This document shows, in pieces, positions 38,260 to 49,791 of a stretch of DNA of 64,000 nucleotides. The translations under genes were made by a program, and so were the position numbers. Within the stretch, counting starts at the first letter, position 1; each line of letters starts with the position of its first letter. A model generated the notes under the pieces. The model searched no databases and was not told the origin of the DNA. It saw only the letters and a program-made list of their open reading frames with translations. Location: positions 22,921,501-22,985,500 of the forward strand of contig CM060070.1 in NCBI GenBank assembly GCA_030533445.1. Reading direction: 5' to 3'. The stretch comes from Cyprinodon diabolis. Taxonomy: Eukaryota; Chordata; Actinopteri; Cyprinodontiformes; Cyprinodontidae.

Positions 38260-38412
38260 TTGAATATATCCCTTATGTGAACCACAACTTTGCAGTGTGC
38301 CCAAGGAACCTTATGGGGCTAAAGGTCTTGCTCAGGGACCCTAGGCGACAATCTTTGAGATTTAAACTAGAAAATCTGCAGCTTTATCAGGACGCAAGCA
38401 CATTGTTCTAAC
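38260..38412 (+). repeat. Degenerate SINE-like repeat
   Basis: 'CTAAAGGTCTTGCTCAGGGA' followed by a decayed 'AATCTGCAGCTTTATCAGG...TTCTAACCACTTG' keeps the order of the common fish tRNA-like repeat (TTAAGGGTCTTGCTCAGGG ... CTCTAACCACT). Old copy, borders uncertain. Confidence 0.4.
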
Positions 38413-39593
38413 CACTTGTTGTGATATTTTACCAGTATATTAGGAATATATATTATTAACTAGAACTGGAAGTTGTAATTAAATAATAGGTCATTCAAAA
38501 TCGAGGGTACAACCAATTAATTACTATTATTTGAATGATTGGATCTGTAACTCACTTACTCATCAGGGTTCTTGGTCTTTGACATCAAAGGTTAGACTTC
38601 TGTATCAGCTGTTTAAAATCCAGTTTTCTCCACCAATTTAGCAAATTAGACTATGGCTATCAGCAGAGTAAATAATCACCAAACAAAGAAAGCTGTCCCC
38701 GTTTATTCAAATTTTACTAAAAGAAAGGCGAGTCTGACAGGAGTGATACATTTTTCGCTGCACAATAAACACAAACTGCTGCAGGTTAAAATATTGATGT
38801 CTTTATTTCTAATAATACAGGATTACAGCAAATCTAACATCTACACAAACACATTAGACTACTGGAAATAAAACTCCAGGTAGATAACACAAAAATTTTT
38901 GGAAATAGGGAAAAGGGTGTCTAAAAGTCTGTTTAAAGAATTTCCCAGGGAATGTCCAAGTAAAGTCATATACATATACATTACTACATTCAATGATGTC
39001 CAGCTAAATGTGAATAACAATTGGTGCAGAGGTCTTAAATGCAATTAACAGTGTTGTTTCATTCAGCTTACAGTGGATAATGATGAATGGTCACAAATTC
39101 ATTAATCAATACAGCATTGCAGCAATATGGTTAGTTTAAATAATACTTAAGACTCAGAGGATGAAACTTTGCTGAGAAAAATAATAAAAATATAAGGCCA
39201 CAAAAATGGCTGCCCCTACCATGTGGTCAAAGCAGGTGGAGTTAACAATGCTAGAGAGCACAATGGGTCATAAAACTCGTAAAATGGCCACTCCTATCAT
39301 AGAAACAAAGACGTTCTAAAAATCATAAAATTTGTTTTACAACCTACACCACATGACCACAATGAGGCATCAAAAAGGCTCACAGTGCTATCAGTTCACT
39401 TCTAGAACATTAACTTAAGGACAAAAGAGAAAGAGAAGACAAACTAAAGAAAATAACCTAATCGCAGCCAGTCAGACCTTTATTCACTCACACACTTCAT
39501 GAAACCAGTATGCCTTTAGAAATCTTAGAAATCTAGAAATCTTAAAGAGAACGTAGCAAGCATAGGTGGATTAATGACCGGGCCTACCGGGCG

Positions 39594-40345
39594 CAGGCCC
39601 AGGGGGCCAGAGGCCCCAAGGGGCCAGGCCAACTTGGCCCTGCGGCCGCGACCCAAGCAAAACTACTTTTGCAAAAATAATAATCTTAGGCCCCAAGGGG
39701 CCAGGTCAACTTGGCCCCGCGGCCACGACCCACAGAGGGCCTGAGGTCCTAAGGGGTCAGGCCAACTTGGCCCCGCGGCCATGATCCATAGAGGGTAAGA
39801 GGCCCCAAGGGGTCAGGCCAACATGGCCCCGCGGCCACGATCCATAGACGGTCAGAGGCCCCAGGGGGCCAGGTCAACTTGGCCCCGCGGCCACAATCCA
39901 TAGATGGTCAGAGGCCCCAAGGGGCCAGGCCAACTTGGCCCCGCGGCCACGACCCACAGAAGGCCAGAGGCCCCAAAGGGCCAAGTTGACCTGGCCCCTT
40001 GGGGCCTAAGATTATTATTTTTGCAAAAGTAGTTTCATTGTGGCCAACTTGGCCCCGTGGCCGCAAGCCACAGAAGGCCAGAGGCCCCAAGGGGCCAGGT
40101 CAACTTGGCCCCGCGGCCACGACCCACAGAGGGCCTGAGGTCCTAAGGGGTCAGGCCAACTTGGCCCCGCGGCCATGATCCATAGAGGGCCAGAGGCCCC
40201 GAGGGGTCAGGCCAACTTGGCCCCGATCCATAGAGGGTCAGAGGCCCCAAGGGGCCAGGCCAACTTGGCCCCGCGGCCACGACCCACAGAGGCCCCAAGG
40301 GGCCAGGCAAAATTGGCCCCGCGGCCATGATCCACAGAGGGCCAG
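39594..40345. repeat. 56-bp GC-rich minisatellite in the hAT left arm
   Basis: About a dozen monomers. Typical anchors are 'GGCCAACTTGGCCCCGCGG', 'CACGACCCACAGAGGGCC' and 'AGAGGCCCCAAGGGGCCAGG'. Spacing between successive CTTGG anchors is 56 bp (39710, 39766, 39822, 39878, 39934). A unit containing 'AACTACTTTTGCAAAAATAA' at 39660 recurs inverted at about 39977-40035, so the array includes an inverted segment. The monomer shares GGCCC/GGGCC blocks with the element's terminal sequence, so it may have expanded from it. Confidence 0.9.
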
Positions 40346-40369
40346 AGGCTCTCAATCATTATTATCAAA

Positions 40370-40605
40370 GGTAATTCTCAAATTGGATGGATCACACAAC
40401 CTCACTCACATATTCTTTATCAATTATTAAAGGTTGTTTCTGAATTTTGATCACAGAACTTAATGCAAATATTCTTGATTGATTGACAAAGCTCATTCTC
40501 AAATTTTGATTACACAACCTTACTCTGACAAATTATCATTATCAAAAAGCTCTATCTCGAATTTGGATCACAGAATCTCACTCAAGTATTCTTAGCTGTG
40601 CCCCT
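40370..40605. repeat. AT-rich tandem array, about 60-bp unit, four copies
   Basis: Diverged copies anchored by 'CAAATTGGATGGATCACACA' (40377), 'TGAATTTTGATCACAGAAC' (40441), 'CAAATTTTGATTACACAACC' (40500) and 'GAATTTGGATCACAGAATC' (40559). Period 58-62 bp. It directly follows the GC-rich array. Confidence 0.75.
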
Positions 40606-40758
40606 CCCCCATCAAGTCTTTCATAAACCGGTCTGTTCTTTTAGAATCTCCTCATTTGGTATTTTGAACTCGTGAGAGACTGCTCAAAATTTGGTTTCCT
40701 TTCCCTCAGTTCAGACTCAGAGATAATTTGAAATCATTCAACAAGAAGTTTAACGCGC

Positions 40759-40782
40759 GCACACACACACACACACACACAC
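40759..40782. repeat. (CA)n microsatellite
   Basis: About 12 units, directly visible. Confidence 0.9.
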
Positions 40783-40926
40783 TTGAGTTGAGCATTACTT
40801 GGAAATTCTTATATTTTCCATTTTGCTGTTACTATCAGCATCTTCCCATTTTGTCCTTTTCTTTCAAAAAAGTTTACAGTCTGACATTTGTCACTGCTGT
40901 CAGTTAATAACTTTTTGGTCTTTGAC

Positions 40927-41511
40927 CCATTTTGTCATTTTCTCGATTCGATCGTCACTGACCACTCTCTCCTGTCTGGCAGACATCGTTGCTGCCATCA
41001 TAGCTAGCAAGCTGCCTGCAGATAGCAACATTTTGGTGTCCTTTGTGAAAATATTTAGATAGAAGAAAAAAGTGCACAAAGTTGTACAATTATTATCTTT
41101 TCAAAATATTTGTTTCACTGTCAGTGTGATTGACCGACTTTGCCGCTAGATTTCGTGTCTTTTGGCCATACCTGGCTAGCGACTAAAAACATAATTTAGC
41201 GACTTTTTGGTTGTGAAGATAAGTGGTAAAAGCAGATCTGCCTGTTGGTCTTCCCACATTTTGCCATTTGATACTTTGCACTCTTGTTGGTCACTCCAAG
41301 GCATTTGTCCCTGCCTTCAGCTAGTCACTTGGCTCTTTTGGAATATATTTCACTGTAATTGTCTCTCTCTCTCTTTCTCCTCAGTACAAATCAGTCTGTT
41401 CCCTTGCCATTTAGACATTTTCTTGATTCGATCATCACTGACCACTCTGCTCTCCTGCTGTCTATCAGACGAATCAGTTGATTCTCTGCTCTCAATTGTC
41501 TATGCTAGTAA
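40927..41511. repeat. Partial duplication in the hAT 5' region
   Basis: 'GATTCGATCGTCACTGACCA' with 'AGCTAGCAAGCTG' (40945-41013) recurs as 'GATTCGATCATCACTGACCA' with 'TGCTAGTAAGCTG' (41425-41511), about 490 bp apart in direct orientation. It lies upstream of the transposase reading frame, where a promoter would be. Confidence 0.6.
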
Positions 41512-41613
41512 GCTGTTATTCTCTGCTTTGGAGTGTTGATGCTGGGTTGCTAGTTTTCTAAATCACCTCACACACTTGAAGGAAGCAGCACCGATCATAA
41601 ACACACAAACAAA

Positions 41614-41615
<2 letters not shown>

Positions 41616-41653
<38 letters not shown>
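41616..41653. repeat. (CA)n microsatellite
   Basis: About 19 units just upstream of the transposase coding region. Confidence 0.9.
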
Positions 41654-41655
<2 letters not shown>

Positions 41656-41674
41656 ATTGGTTTATCTGTTGTGA

Positions 41675-44269
41675 TAGGCAAAGAGCCAATGTGCAAAGAA
41701 AGAAGGGAAATATGGATCATTAAGTGGAGGAGCTAGAAAAAAAATTCAGCAAGAAAAGAAAAAAAAGGAATCAGTTTTACTTGAGAGTGTTCCAAATATC
41801 TCCAGCTTCTTCAGTACAAAGACATCTGCTGAAAGCAATTCTATAAATGCTACTGCAAATTCAGCTAAGGTTAGCAATGCACCTGAGCTAGCATGTAGCT
41901 CCCAAGATCCTGAGACCACTACAAGTGTAGACACTGAACCAAATGCTTCTGATGCTTATGATTCAACCAATTCAGCAGTAGCCAGTTGCTCGGATGAATG
42001 TGAGGTCACTGCACCTCTGGACAGCATAGAAAATGAGCTGAATCTTTCTTCAACACCATCTACAGTGACAACTCTACCTAGTGATCCCGCTAAATGGGCT
42101 GAGACCCTCACTGAGTCAATGAAGGAAGTTCTTATTCAAAGAGGTGCAAAATCATTTCACAACCGTCACAGCCATTATCCAGCTTCTGTGAGGAACAGTG
42201 GGCTAGGAGGCAAAACCTGATGCCTAAACAATGAACATTTTACTTCACACTTGCCCAATGGACAACGAGTACAAAGAGAGTGGCTGATGTACTCTCCCTC
42301 TACTGGTAATGTTTACTGCTTTGCATGCAAACTGTTTTCCCCAAAAACGCATTCTTTTGTGACAGGCTATTGTGATTGGAAACACTCAGAAAGATTTGGT
42401 GAACATGAGCGAAGTGCTGAGCACATAACCTGCATGCAAGCAGTCTTGAACCGCGCCAAAGGTGCCACAGTTGATGCAGACCTGTTCAAACAGTTTCAGG
42501 CAGAGAGCAGCTATTGGAGGCAGGTGTTACAAAGAGTTGTTGCAGTCATTAAATTCCTTGCAGAAAGGGGCCTTGCATTTAGGGGTAAAAATTAATCGTT
42601 AGGGTCTCCTCTCAATGGGAACTACCTTGGTATTCTGGAGGTCCTGGCTGAATTTGATCCCTTTCTAAAGGATCACATCAGAAAGTTTGGGCAGATGGGT
42701 CGAGGTAATACCTCATATCTGTCCTCCACCATTTGTGAGGAATTCATTGAATTGATGGGTGCAAAAACCAAACAGGCTATAGCAGATGAACTGCAAGCAA
42801 GCAAATACTACTCTATCATTGTGGATTCAACCCCAGATTTATCTCATGTGGACCAATTGACATTCATATTCCATTTTGTTAGCAAAGAGGGCAGTGTTGT
42901 TGAACGCTTTGTGGGTTTTGAGCCCATTACTAGCCATACAGGTGAAAGTTTGGCTAACTGTGTTATGTCTGTGTTGGAAAATCTAGGGTTAGAGCTGTCA
43001 AATTGCAGGGGGCAGGCTTATGATAATGCCAGCAACATGTCAGGGAGGTATAATGGGTTGCAGGCTCACTTAAAGAAAAGCAACCCATTAATACACTATA
43101 TTCCATGTGCAGCTCACTCTTTGAATTTGGTGGGAGTCAACAGCATTGACAGATGTGGAAATGAAGTCTCTAAGTATTTTGACTTGATTCAGTCTATTTA
43201 CAACTTCACAACTGCATCCACACACCGATGGGACAGGGTATTTGGCAATTCCAACATAGATCTCACACTTAAAGCTTTATCCAACACGCGTTGGAGTTGC
43301 CGTGCAGAATCTACCAAAGCACTGTGGCAGAACTACAGTAAAATAAAAGCAGCACTACAGGTTATTTCCACTGATGACACAGAGAAACGAGACACACAAA
43401 CTGAAGCTGACAGTCTAGTGCGGAAGCTGGATTCACTTGAGATGGCCTTCATGGCAGGCTTTTGGGACACTGTTCTGTCCAGATTTCAGGCCACAAGTCT
43501 GCAACTTCAAAAAGCAGACATGGACCTTGGTACAGCAGTTAGATTGCTGGAATCTCTGCGCACCTTTGTTCTCTCCCAAAGAGATCTATTTGATCATTTT
43601 GAGCAGAAAGCCTTAAACATGTTGGGTGGCACCCTATCTTACAGGGCTGAACGGACGAGGAAACGTAAAAAGTTTGCTGATGAATCAGCATCCCCAGATG
43701 TTGTGCTTGAGGGAAGGCAACTGTTTCAAATAGAGACATTTATTGCCTCTATTGATCAACTGAGTTCAAGCCTTAATCACCGTCTGGAGGCCTACAAACA
43801 TCTGAACAATTTGTTCAGTGTCCTTTTCTCTTTGGATACAGAGTCCAATGCTTCAGTCCTTCACAAGGCCAAGATTCTCACTGAATCATACCCATCTGAC
43901 CTCAATGAAAGTCTTGGACAGGAGCTTATACAGTTCAAATCTTTTATACAGCTCAACAACACTGATGAGGAGAGGACCCCTTCAGGACTGCTCAAAACAA
44001 TAATACATTTTGGACTACAGCCTACGTTTCCTAATACATACATTGCGCTACAGATTTTTCTCACTCTACCGGTCAGTAACTGTGAGGGAGAACGCTCATT
44101 CTCTCTTTTGTCAAGAGTAAAAAATGAGCTGCGCACAAGAATGACTCAGAAAAGATTAAATGCGTTATCTCTAATGGCAATTGAGAGTGAGCTGACAAGA
44201 GAGTTGGACTTCAATGATGTGGTGGATGATTTTGCAACATTGAAAGCACGAAAGAAACCCCTTGCTTAA
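41675..44269 (+). pseudogene. hAT transposase (TTF zinc finger/DUF4371 type), two in-frame stops
   Basis: A single frame runs about 860 codons to the TAA at 44267-44269. It is broken only by TGA (42218-42220) and TAA (42593-42595), with no frameshift. The N-terminus has 'YGSLSGGARKK', the basic start of ZMYM1-like hAT proteins. There is no in-frame Met at the head, so the start is lost or spliced in. Next is a TTF-type zinc finger, 'EWLMYSPSTGNVYCFACKLF' through 'HERSAEH'. The RNase H-like core has D in 'IIVDSTPD' (codon 44 of the part from 42695), D in 'GQAYDNASNMSG' and 'PCAAHSLNLVG'. The C-terminal hAT dimerisation block is 'VSNCEGERSFSLLSRVKNEL'. It would cut and join the 6.1 kb element's ends. 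The TGA sits where a CGA codon is plausible (CpG decay). Confidence 0.85.
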
Positions 44270-44405
44270 AGGTGCACTGTGTAAGATTTTTAGGTTATTT
44301 CCAGAATTCACCCATTCACTAATGTTAGGCTACCTGTTTTCATGAATACTTACCACCACCATAAAATTCTAAGTATCCATTATGACTTGGAGAATTGCAC
44401 TTTCG
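44270..44405. repeat. Dispersed repeat fragment after the transposase stop
   Basis: 'TTAAAGGTGCACTGTGTAAG' begins right at the stop codon and continues 'TTATTTCCAGAATTCACCC ... GGAGAATTGCACTTTC'. This recurs widely in fish genomes in my recollection and has the look of a TTAA-type MITE end. The far end is missing. Confidence 0.4.
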
Positions 44406-45200
44406 CCATTTCTGGGAAGTGTCACCTGGATTGTGAAGATAGGATTGACTTTAGGCAGAAGCTTGGTGCTTTCTCTGGCAAACTGAACCTCAAGCTTCAT
44501 TCTCTGCAGCTTTGCATTCTTGTGCAGACTTTCATCCACAAGGAACTTTTCAACTTCCCCACTATCGTGAAGGGGCCATAAAAAGATTTCAGTGTGTCCA
44601 GCATGTCTAGTCTCTTACTCTCCTTTCTTTGAGCCATCTCTTGTTTCTCATCTGCCCTACTCTCGAATTTTGCCTTCATGAATTTACTCCAGTTGAGTTC
44701 AACCTCCCTTTTTGCTTGTGCTGCTGCCTTGAAACCTCTGAAGCTCCTGGCACTTCTGTAAAATTATTGACCTATTGACTGCGTTCAGTGTGCCCAACTT
44801 CTTCAGTTTGTAGTCCACCTTGCCACATTGTCTCTCCATCCCAATGTTGTGCACAGGGGTGCCATCAATGTTACTAGCCTGTTCACTGACAGGGTCCATT
44901 GGGAAGGTCTCCTCATCCATCCTCTGCCTGGCCAGGACAGTCTTCAGATGGGGCAGCATGAGATCTGTCAGCTGCTTCACTTCATCCAAGTATTCGGCAG
45001 CCACGTCTGACACTGAGTTCAGGACATGTCCAGTGCCTGTCCAGCCACTGTAGCATTCTTGGAAATGGGCTATCTTGACCTGCATGCAGCCCTTGTACCA
45101 TGAACTGGCCTACACCTTTCTTTGTGGTGCTCTCCGATGCATGTTATCATTTTACCTTTCTCCTTCTCCTCAAGCTTAACCACAAATAGATAGACTTTGA
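44385..45200 (-). pseudogene. Unrecognised second gene remnant in the hAT element
   Basis: A converging, minus-strand coding remnant with at least two frameshifts (near 44745 and 44563). In order it reads 'VYLFVVKLEEKEKGKMITCI' and 'GLHAGQDSPFPRMLQWLDR'-like alternatives around 45060. Then come 'VAAEYLDEVKQLTDLMLPHL', 'MDPVSEQASNIDGTPVHNIG', 'CGKVDYKLKKLGTLNAVNRS', 'KFMKAKFESRADEKQEMAQR', 'RLDMLDTLKSFYGPFT' and 'MKLEVQFARESTKLLPKVNP'. The composition is clearly protein-like: charged helices, no low complexity. I do not recognise the family and assign no function. It may be an accessory gene of this hAT lineage or a fragment of another transposon inserted into it. Confidence 0.6.
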
Positions 45201-45685
45201 GCCTCAATTTGCTGCACAGCTGCCGTTATGCCAAAGTGTTTTCCTAAGATATTATTTTATTTTTAATGATAGAAGGGAGGAAAAGGGGGCAAAAATCATG
45301 TCCGATTTAGTTTTTTGGGTGGGGTGGGGGGTTTATTTCATGATAGCTACCAACTTCCAATACATAATATCTCTCAAATGACCCAATGCACCATCACTGA
45401 AGTGGGCATAATCATTTTCCAAAATGTTTATTTTTAGGCCATTTATCCCCTCCCCCTGTGTCTGTGTGAAACCTGTGCTTGTCAGTGTCTGTGTGGTATA
45501 CCTAATATTGTGTGTGCAGTATGTGCACTCTTCTGTACAGGACAGTGTGCATGTCTGTTCACAGTATACAGTATTTCTTGCATAGTGCGTGCGTGTGTGT
45601 GCGCCCGCACGCGCGGGGGGTTGAGGGGCCAAGACCATGTCAGGCCCAGGGGGCCAAAATTTCTTAATCCGCCCCTGGTAGCAAG

Positions 45686-48623
45686 TCTAAACATTTTTGG
45701 AATAGTGATGACTTTGCAGCAATCCTTCATTCCAGGCATGCATACAGCAGCAGTGAAGAGGACAAACTTGCCTTTCACAACTGCTGAGGCCAACTGGGGT
45801 TTTGAGAAGACACCATTTGTTTTTTTTATTGTGTTTTCTTCAAGGTTCCAGGCCCTTTTTTTTTTTTGCTCCATCAACCTTTGTAACTCTTTCCACTTTC
45901 TCTGTGCTGCAGATTGAGGCTGAAATAACGTTTCATTGTATTCACAGTATTTTCTGGGTGAGGTGCAGTGCTATTTTGCTGTCATAAATTGATTTACATG
46001 TATAGCGAAAAAGATTTTAATAAGCTCTTCAATGGACAACAACCTTTTATATATTAATATTGGTCCCTAAATGTTTAACATCACATGTTGGATGGTCTGG
46101 GTAGGTTTGTAAATGTGCAATATTTTGGTTTTAGAACAATGATCAATGCACTGCGAAACATCCAAATCTTTTGACTTTTTATTACATGGCTTCTTGGATT
46201 TAATTTAATTTATTTGCAGAAATGGAGCCATATACATGTAATATTTGTAGTTGCAATGTATTTTGTTAATCATACCACTAGCTGCAAATTTGTTTTGCTT
46301 GTTTGCCTATAAGGTGACAAAACAAGTGAAAAAATTTTAGGGAAGTAAAAACTTTTGAAAGGCATTTTACCTTCCCCTGAAACTGAACATCAGTACTACT
46401 AGGAAATCAGTCTGATACCTCATGCAGTTCGGCATGTACAGCTCAGTCCATGCATTTAAAGCTTCCTGTTGTTTGTATGTAATTAGATAAGTCCACAATA
46501 AAGTGCTTTTTTTTTAGAGAGAGAGAGCCCAGGAGGTTCACGGTGCACCCGGGCTTTGAACATACTGCAGTGCAGTGAAGTGCAAAGCTCTCAGCCAAAT
46601 CAGGTATCCAAGATCAGGGCATGATTAATGGCAGCAGGGATGGGGGTAGAGTCAAGCAGACGTAGGGACAGATATGAGGAGAGACAGTGGAGAGATAAAC
46701 ATTATAGGCGCTACTTAGGCAAGTTGACTCTTTTGTGCCATTAGCCCTAACATGAGGCTGACTCTAAAGACTATAGTTTTAGGGTCAAAGAGTGAACTGA
46801 TATTAGATAGATATGAGTATCTACATACTCTTTGGCTTTGCATGTCTCTGCAAACTTTCGTTCTGTCTCTTGTTCAACGTTGATCTCCGAATCATACTTA
46901 AAACTCACAATATCCAAACCGAACCCAGCCTGATTACATTTGAGGAACTTCCCTCTAATGTCTTTTTTCTTTCAAGGGTGGAATCCCACATTGAAGCGTG
47001 TAATGCACCATATTTGTGTCTTATGGGGGCAGACAGCTGATCATGTCCATTTGTCATGCTGTCAAGTTAATTACCAGATTGAAAAGGAGAATGAGATTAC
47101 CCCTACGCTTCCAACAGACACTTACACCTCCACACTGGGAGCAAACTCACATATAAAAACCTGCATACTGAGGCGCCATAAGATAATGTTTACCGTACCA
47201 TTATAACAACTAACAGTAGAGGAGTGAACCGCAGCAGAGCATTGCAGGGAATGGACGATACAGCCTTTATTGCATGTAGTACAGTATTTGTTTTCTGGCA
47301 GTAATGAAATAGAAGATTACATTTGCACATTTCACCTTGCAACCATCAAAGGTAAATAGGACACTTTTTGCCTCAGACGATCTTTTTAAAAAGTTTTCTA
47401 TCTTTACTCTTGCTCTCTGCTCAACCATAAAACCCATGTAATCGAAGAGGACACCTCTTTGAGTACTTGATTGTGGACTTAAAAAAAGTGAAAAGATTAT
47501 TAGTGCATAATGAGCTAAAGCAGTTTGGGAAGTGAGGGGAGTATATTCCCAATTTATGACCGCTTAAGAGGGTTCTGGAGAGTGGAGATTTTATTCTATT
47601 CTGTGGCTCTTCTGTCTCTGTACATTAAGGGACTAAAGTGTACTTCACACAAAGGAGTAAAGAGAGGTAATAGTCTTTAGAATCAATATCCTCTAGTCCT
47701 GAAAGTTTTTCTACAGCAGTTGCAAGTGCATGTGTAGAATTTCTGAAAACCCACAAAGCATCACATGGCCGACAGTTTTTTTTGTTTGTTTTAAAAGCAA
47801 GTCAGCACTTTTTTGATTACGGCTCAAAAACAAAAATATCACAGGGAAGAGAAGTAGTGTTTTATCGGCTTGTTGTGGAACCAAACGGACAGAAACAGTC
47901 CTGCTGCAAAGAAGGAAGACAACCTGGGACCCCTGGGACCTAAGACAAAGAGCACATGGGTATCAAAGAGGTTATAAAAGATTTATTATTCCCCTTTGTG
48001 CAGCTGAAACCAATTATTTTTTTAGCTTGTAAAAAAATAAAACTTTTTTTCTAATGGTCTTACATTAAATCAAACTACACTTTTTCTGATTTAACTCAAT
48101 AACAAACACAAAATAATGTATATTTCATAATTTCAGAATACAACAGAAATCTTTCTTGTTTTCTTCAAAGTCAGAGGTTTAAAATTTATTTTTATTTTTA
48201 TTTTTTATTAAAACAGCATGTATTAAGACATTAAGATCAAAAAAGCACTGCTCTGCAACCGTCTAACAGAATAAATCACACAAGGTAGACCAAGGAAAAA
48301 GTGTAGATGAATTTCTCTGGTCATATCTTAAATAAACTACTTCCTTGTAAATTACATCAAAAAAGTCTAAAAATAAATCATCCAATATATAGAGAATATT
48401 GCCCTGCTCCATTCATGGTTCATTTTTGAGTACGCTTTCAAGAAAGACTATTAACATCATGCAAAGGTCCAGATTTTAGAGATGGAGATGCATTTTGTCT
48501 CGAGATAAGCAAACTTTTTGTGAAAATGTGTGTTAGAACTCCAGAAAAAGAGGAAATGACTGTTGGCTGCATCTGTTCAAATAGTCTTATTATTTTTAGC
48601 CTGCAGCAAATTATCATTTTTGC
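45686..48623. other. Non-coding stretch, no gene
   Basis: AT-rich intron-like DNA. Short T-runs occur at about 45858-45869. Segment 47500-47700 is balanced and repeat-free. No transposon border or protein-like frame was seen. Confidence 0.5.
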
Positions 48624-48705
48624 TACACTATATTGCCAAAAGTATTTGCTCACCCATCCAAATTATTGGAATCAGGTGTTCCAATCACTTCCATGGCCAC
48701 AGGTG

Positions 48706-48712
48706 TATAAAT
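48706..48712 (+). promoter_or_regulatory. TATA-like box of the second Tc1 transposase
   Basis: TATAAAT 48 nt before the transposase ATG, within the element. A plausible core promoter, inferred from position only. Confidence 0.35.
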
Positions 48713-48759
48713 TCAAGCACCTAGGCATGCAGACTGTTTTTACAAACATTTGTGAAAGA

Positions 48760-49791
48760 ATGGGTCGCTCTCAGGAGCTCAGTGAATTCCAGCGTGGAAC
48801 TGTGATAGGATGCCACCTGTGCAACAAATCCAGTCGTGAAATTTCCTCGCTCCTAAATATTCCACAGTCAACTGTCAGCTGTATTATAAGAAAATGGAAG
48901 TGTTTGGGAACGACAGCAACTCAGCCACGAAGTGGTAGGCCACGTAAACTGACGGAGCGGGGTCAGCGGATGCTGAAGCGCATAGTGCGAAGAGGTCGCC
49001 AACTTTCTGCAGAGTCAATCACTACAGACCTCCAAACTTCATGTGGCCTTCAGATTAGCTCAAGAACAGTGCGCAGAGAGCTTCATGGAATGGGTTTCCA
49101 TGGTCGAGCAGCTGCATCCAAGCCATACATAACCAAGTGCAATGCAAAGCGTCGGATGCGGTGGTGTAAAGCACGCCGCCACTGGACTCTAGAGCAGTGG
49201 AGACGCGTTCTCTGGAGTGACGAATCGCGCTTCTCCATCTGGCAATCTGATGGACGGGTCTGGGTTTGGCGGTTGCCAGGAGAACGGTACTTGTCTGACT
49301 GCATTGTGCCAAGTGTAAAGTTTGGTGGAGGGGGGATTATGGTGTGGGGTTGTTTTTCAGGAGCTGGGCTTGGCCCCTTAGTTCCAGTGAAAGGAACTCT
49401 GAATGCTTCAGCATACCAAGACATTTTGGACAATTCCATGCTCCCAACTTTGTGGGAACAGTTTGGAGCTGGCCCCTTCCTCTTCCAACATGACTGTGCA
49501 CCAGTGCACAAAGCAAGGTCCATAAAGACATGGATGACAGAGTCTGGTGTGGATGAACTTGACTGGCCTGCACAGAGTCCTGACCTCAACCCGATAGAAC
49601 ACCTTTGGGATGAATTAGAGCGGAGACTGAGAGCCAGGCCTTCTCGTCCAACATCAGTGTGCGACCTCACAAATGCGCTTCTGGAAGAATGGTCAAAAAT
49701 TCCCATAAACACACTCCTAAACCTTGTGGACAGCCTTCCCAGAAGAGTTGAAGCTGTTCTAGCTGCAAAGGGTGGACCGACGTCATATTGA
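48760..49791 (+). CDS. Tc1-like transposase, intact, 343 aa
   Basis: Cut-and-paste transposase acting on the short inverted repeats around it. An N-terminal double helix-turn-helix is visible: '[20 protein letters not shown]' at 24-43, and the AT-hook-like hinge 'RSGRPRK' at 57-63. The catalytic triad is D154 in '[10 protein letters not shown]', D245 in '[11 protein letters not shown]' and E280 in '[10 protein letters not shown]', DD34E. The glycine-rich '[15 protein letters not shown]' box typical of Tc1 lies at 187-201. The frame is open 80 codons further upstream to 48520, but that part crosses the transposon end. ATG 48760 ([10 protein letters not shown]), inside the element, is therefore the real start. 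There is no stop or frameshift. Whether it is expressed cannot be told from sequence. Confidence 0.95.
   Translation: MGRSQELSEFQRGTVIGCHLCNKSSREISSLLNIPQSTVSCIIRKWKCLGTTATQPRSGRPRKLTERGQRMLKRIVRRGRQLSAESITTDLQTSCGLQISSRTVRRELHGMGFHGRAAASKPYITKCNAKRRMRWCKARRHWTLEQWRRVLWSDESRFSIWQSDGRVWVWRLPGERYLSDCIVPSVKFGGGGIMVWGCFSGAGLGPLVPVKGTLNASAYQDILDNSMLPTLWEQFGAGPFLFQHDCAPVHKARSIKTWMTESGVDELDWPAQSPDLNPIEHLWDELERRLRARPSRPTSVCDLTNALLEEWSKIPINTLLNLVDSLPRRVEAVLAAKGGPTSY

Larger units (their letters stand above)
39561..45677 (+). mobile_element. Large hAT transposon, 6,117 bp
   Basis: A perfect 8-bp duplication GTAGCAAG flanks the element (39553-39560 and 45678-45685). The ends are inverted: left CATAGGTGGATTAATG, right (reverse strand) CAGGGGCGGATTAAG. 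Both ends carry AGGCCCAGGGGGCCA just inside. The interior holds a 56-bp GC-rich minisatellite, an AT-rich ~60-bp tandem array and CA repeats. It also holds a hAT transposase gene (+ strand) and a converging remnant of a second gene (- strand). The duplication is intact and the transposase has only two stops, so this is a moderately young but disabled autonomous copy. Confidence 0.88.

Noticed and set aside
39594..40345. Regularly spaced repeats that could suggest a CRISPR array
   Set aside because: Tandem monomers with no unique spacers, in a eukaryotic transposon. It is a minisatellite.
45510..45917. 135-codon open frame on the + strand
   Set aside because: It spans the right end of the hAT element and its flank, so it cannot be a single conserved gene. 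No domain seen.
48520..48759. 80-codon upstream extension of the second Tc1 transposase
   Set aside because: It crosses the transposon end at 48626. The family start is at 48760.
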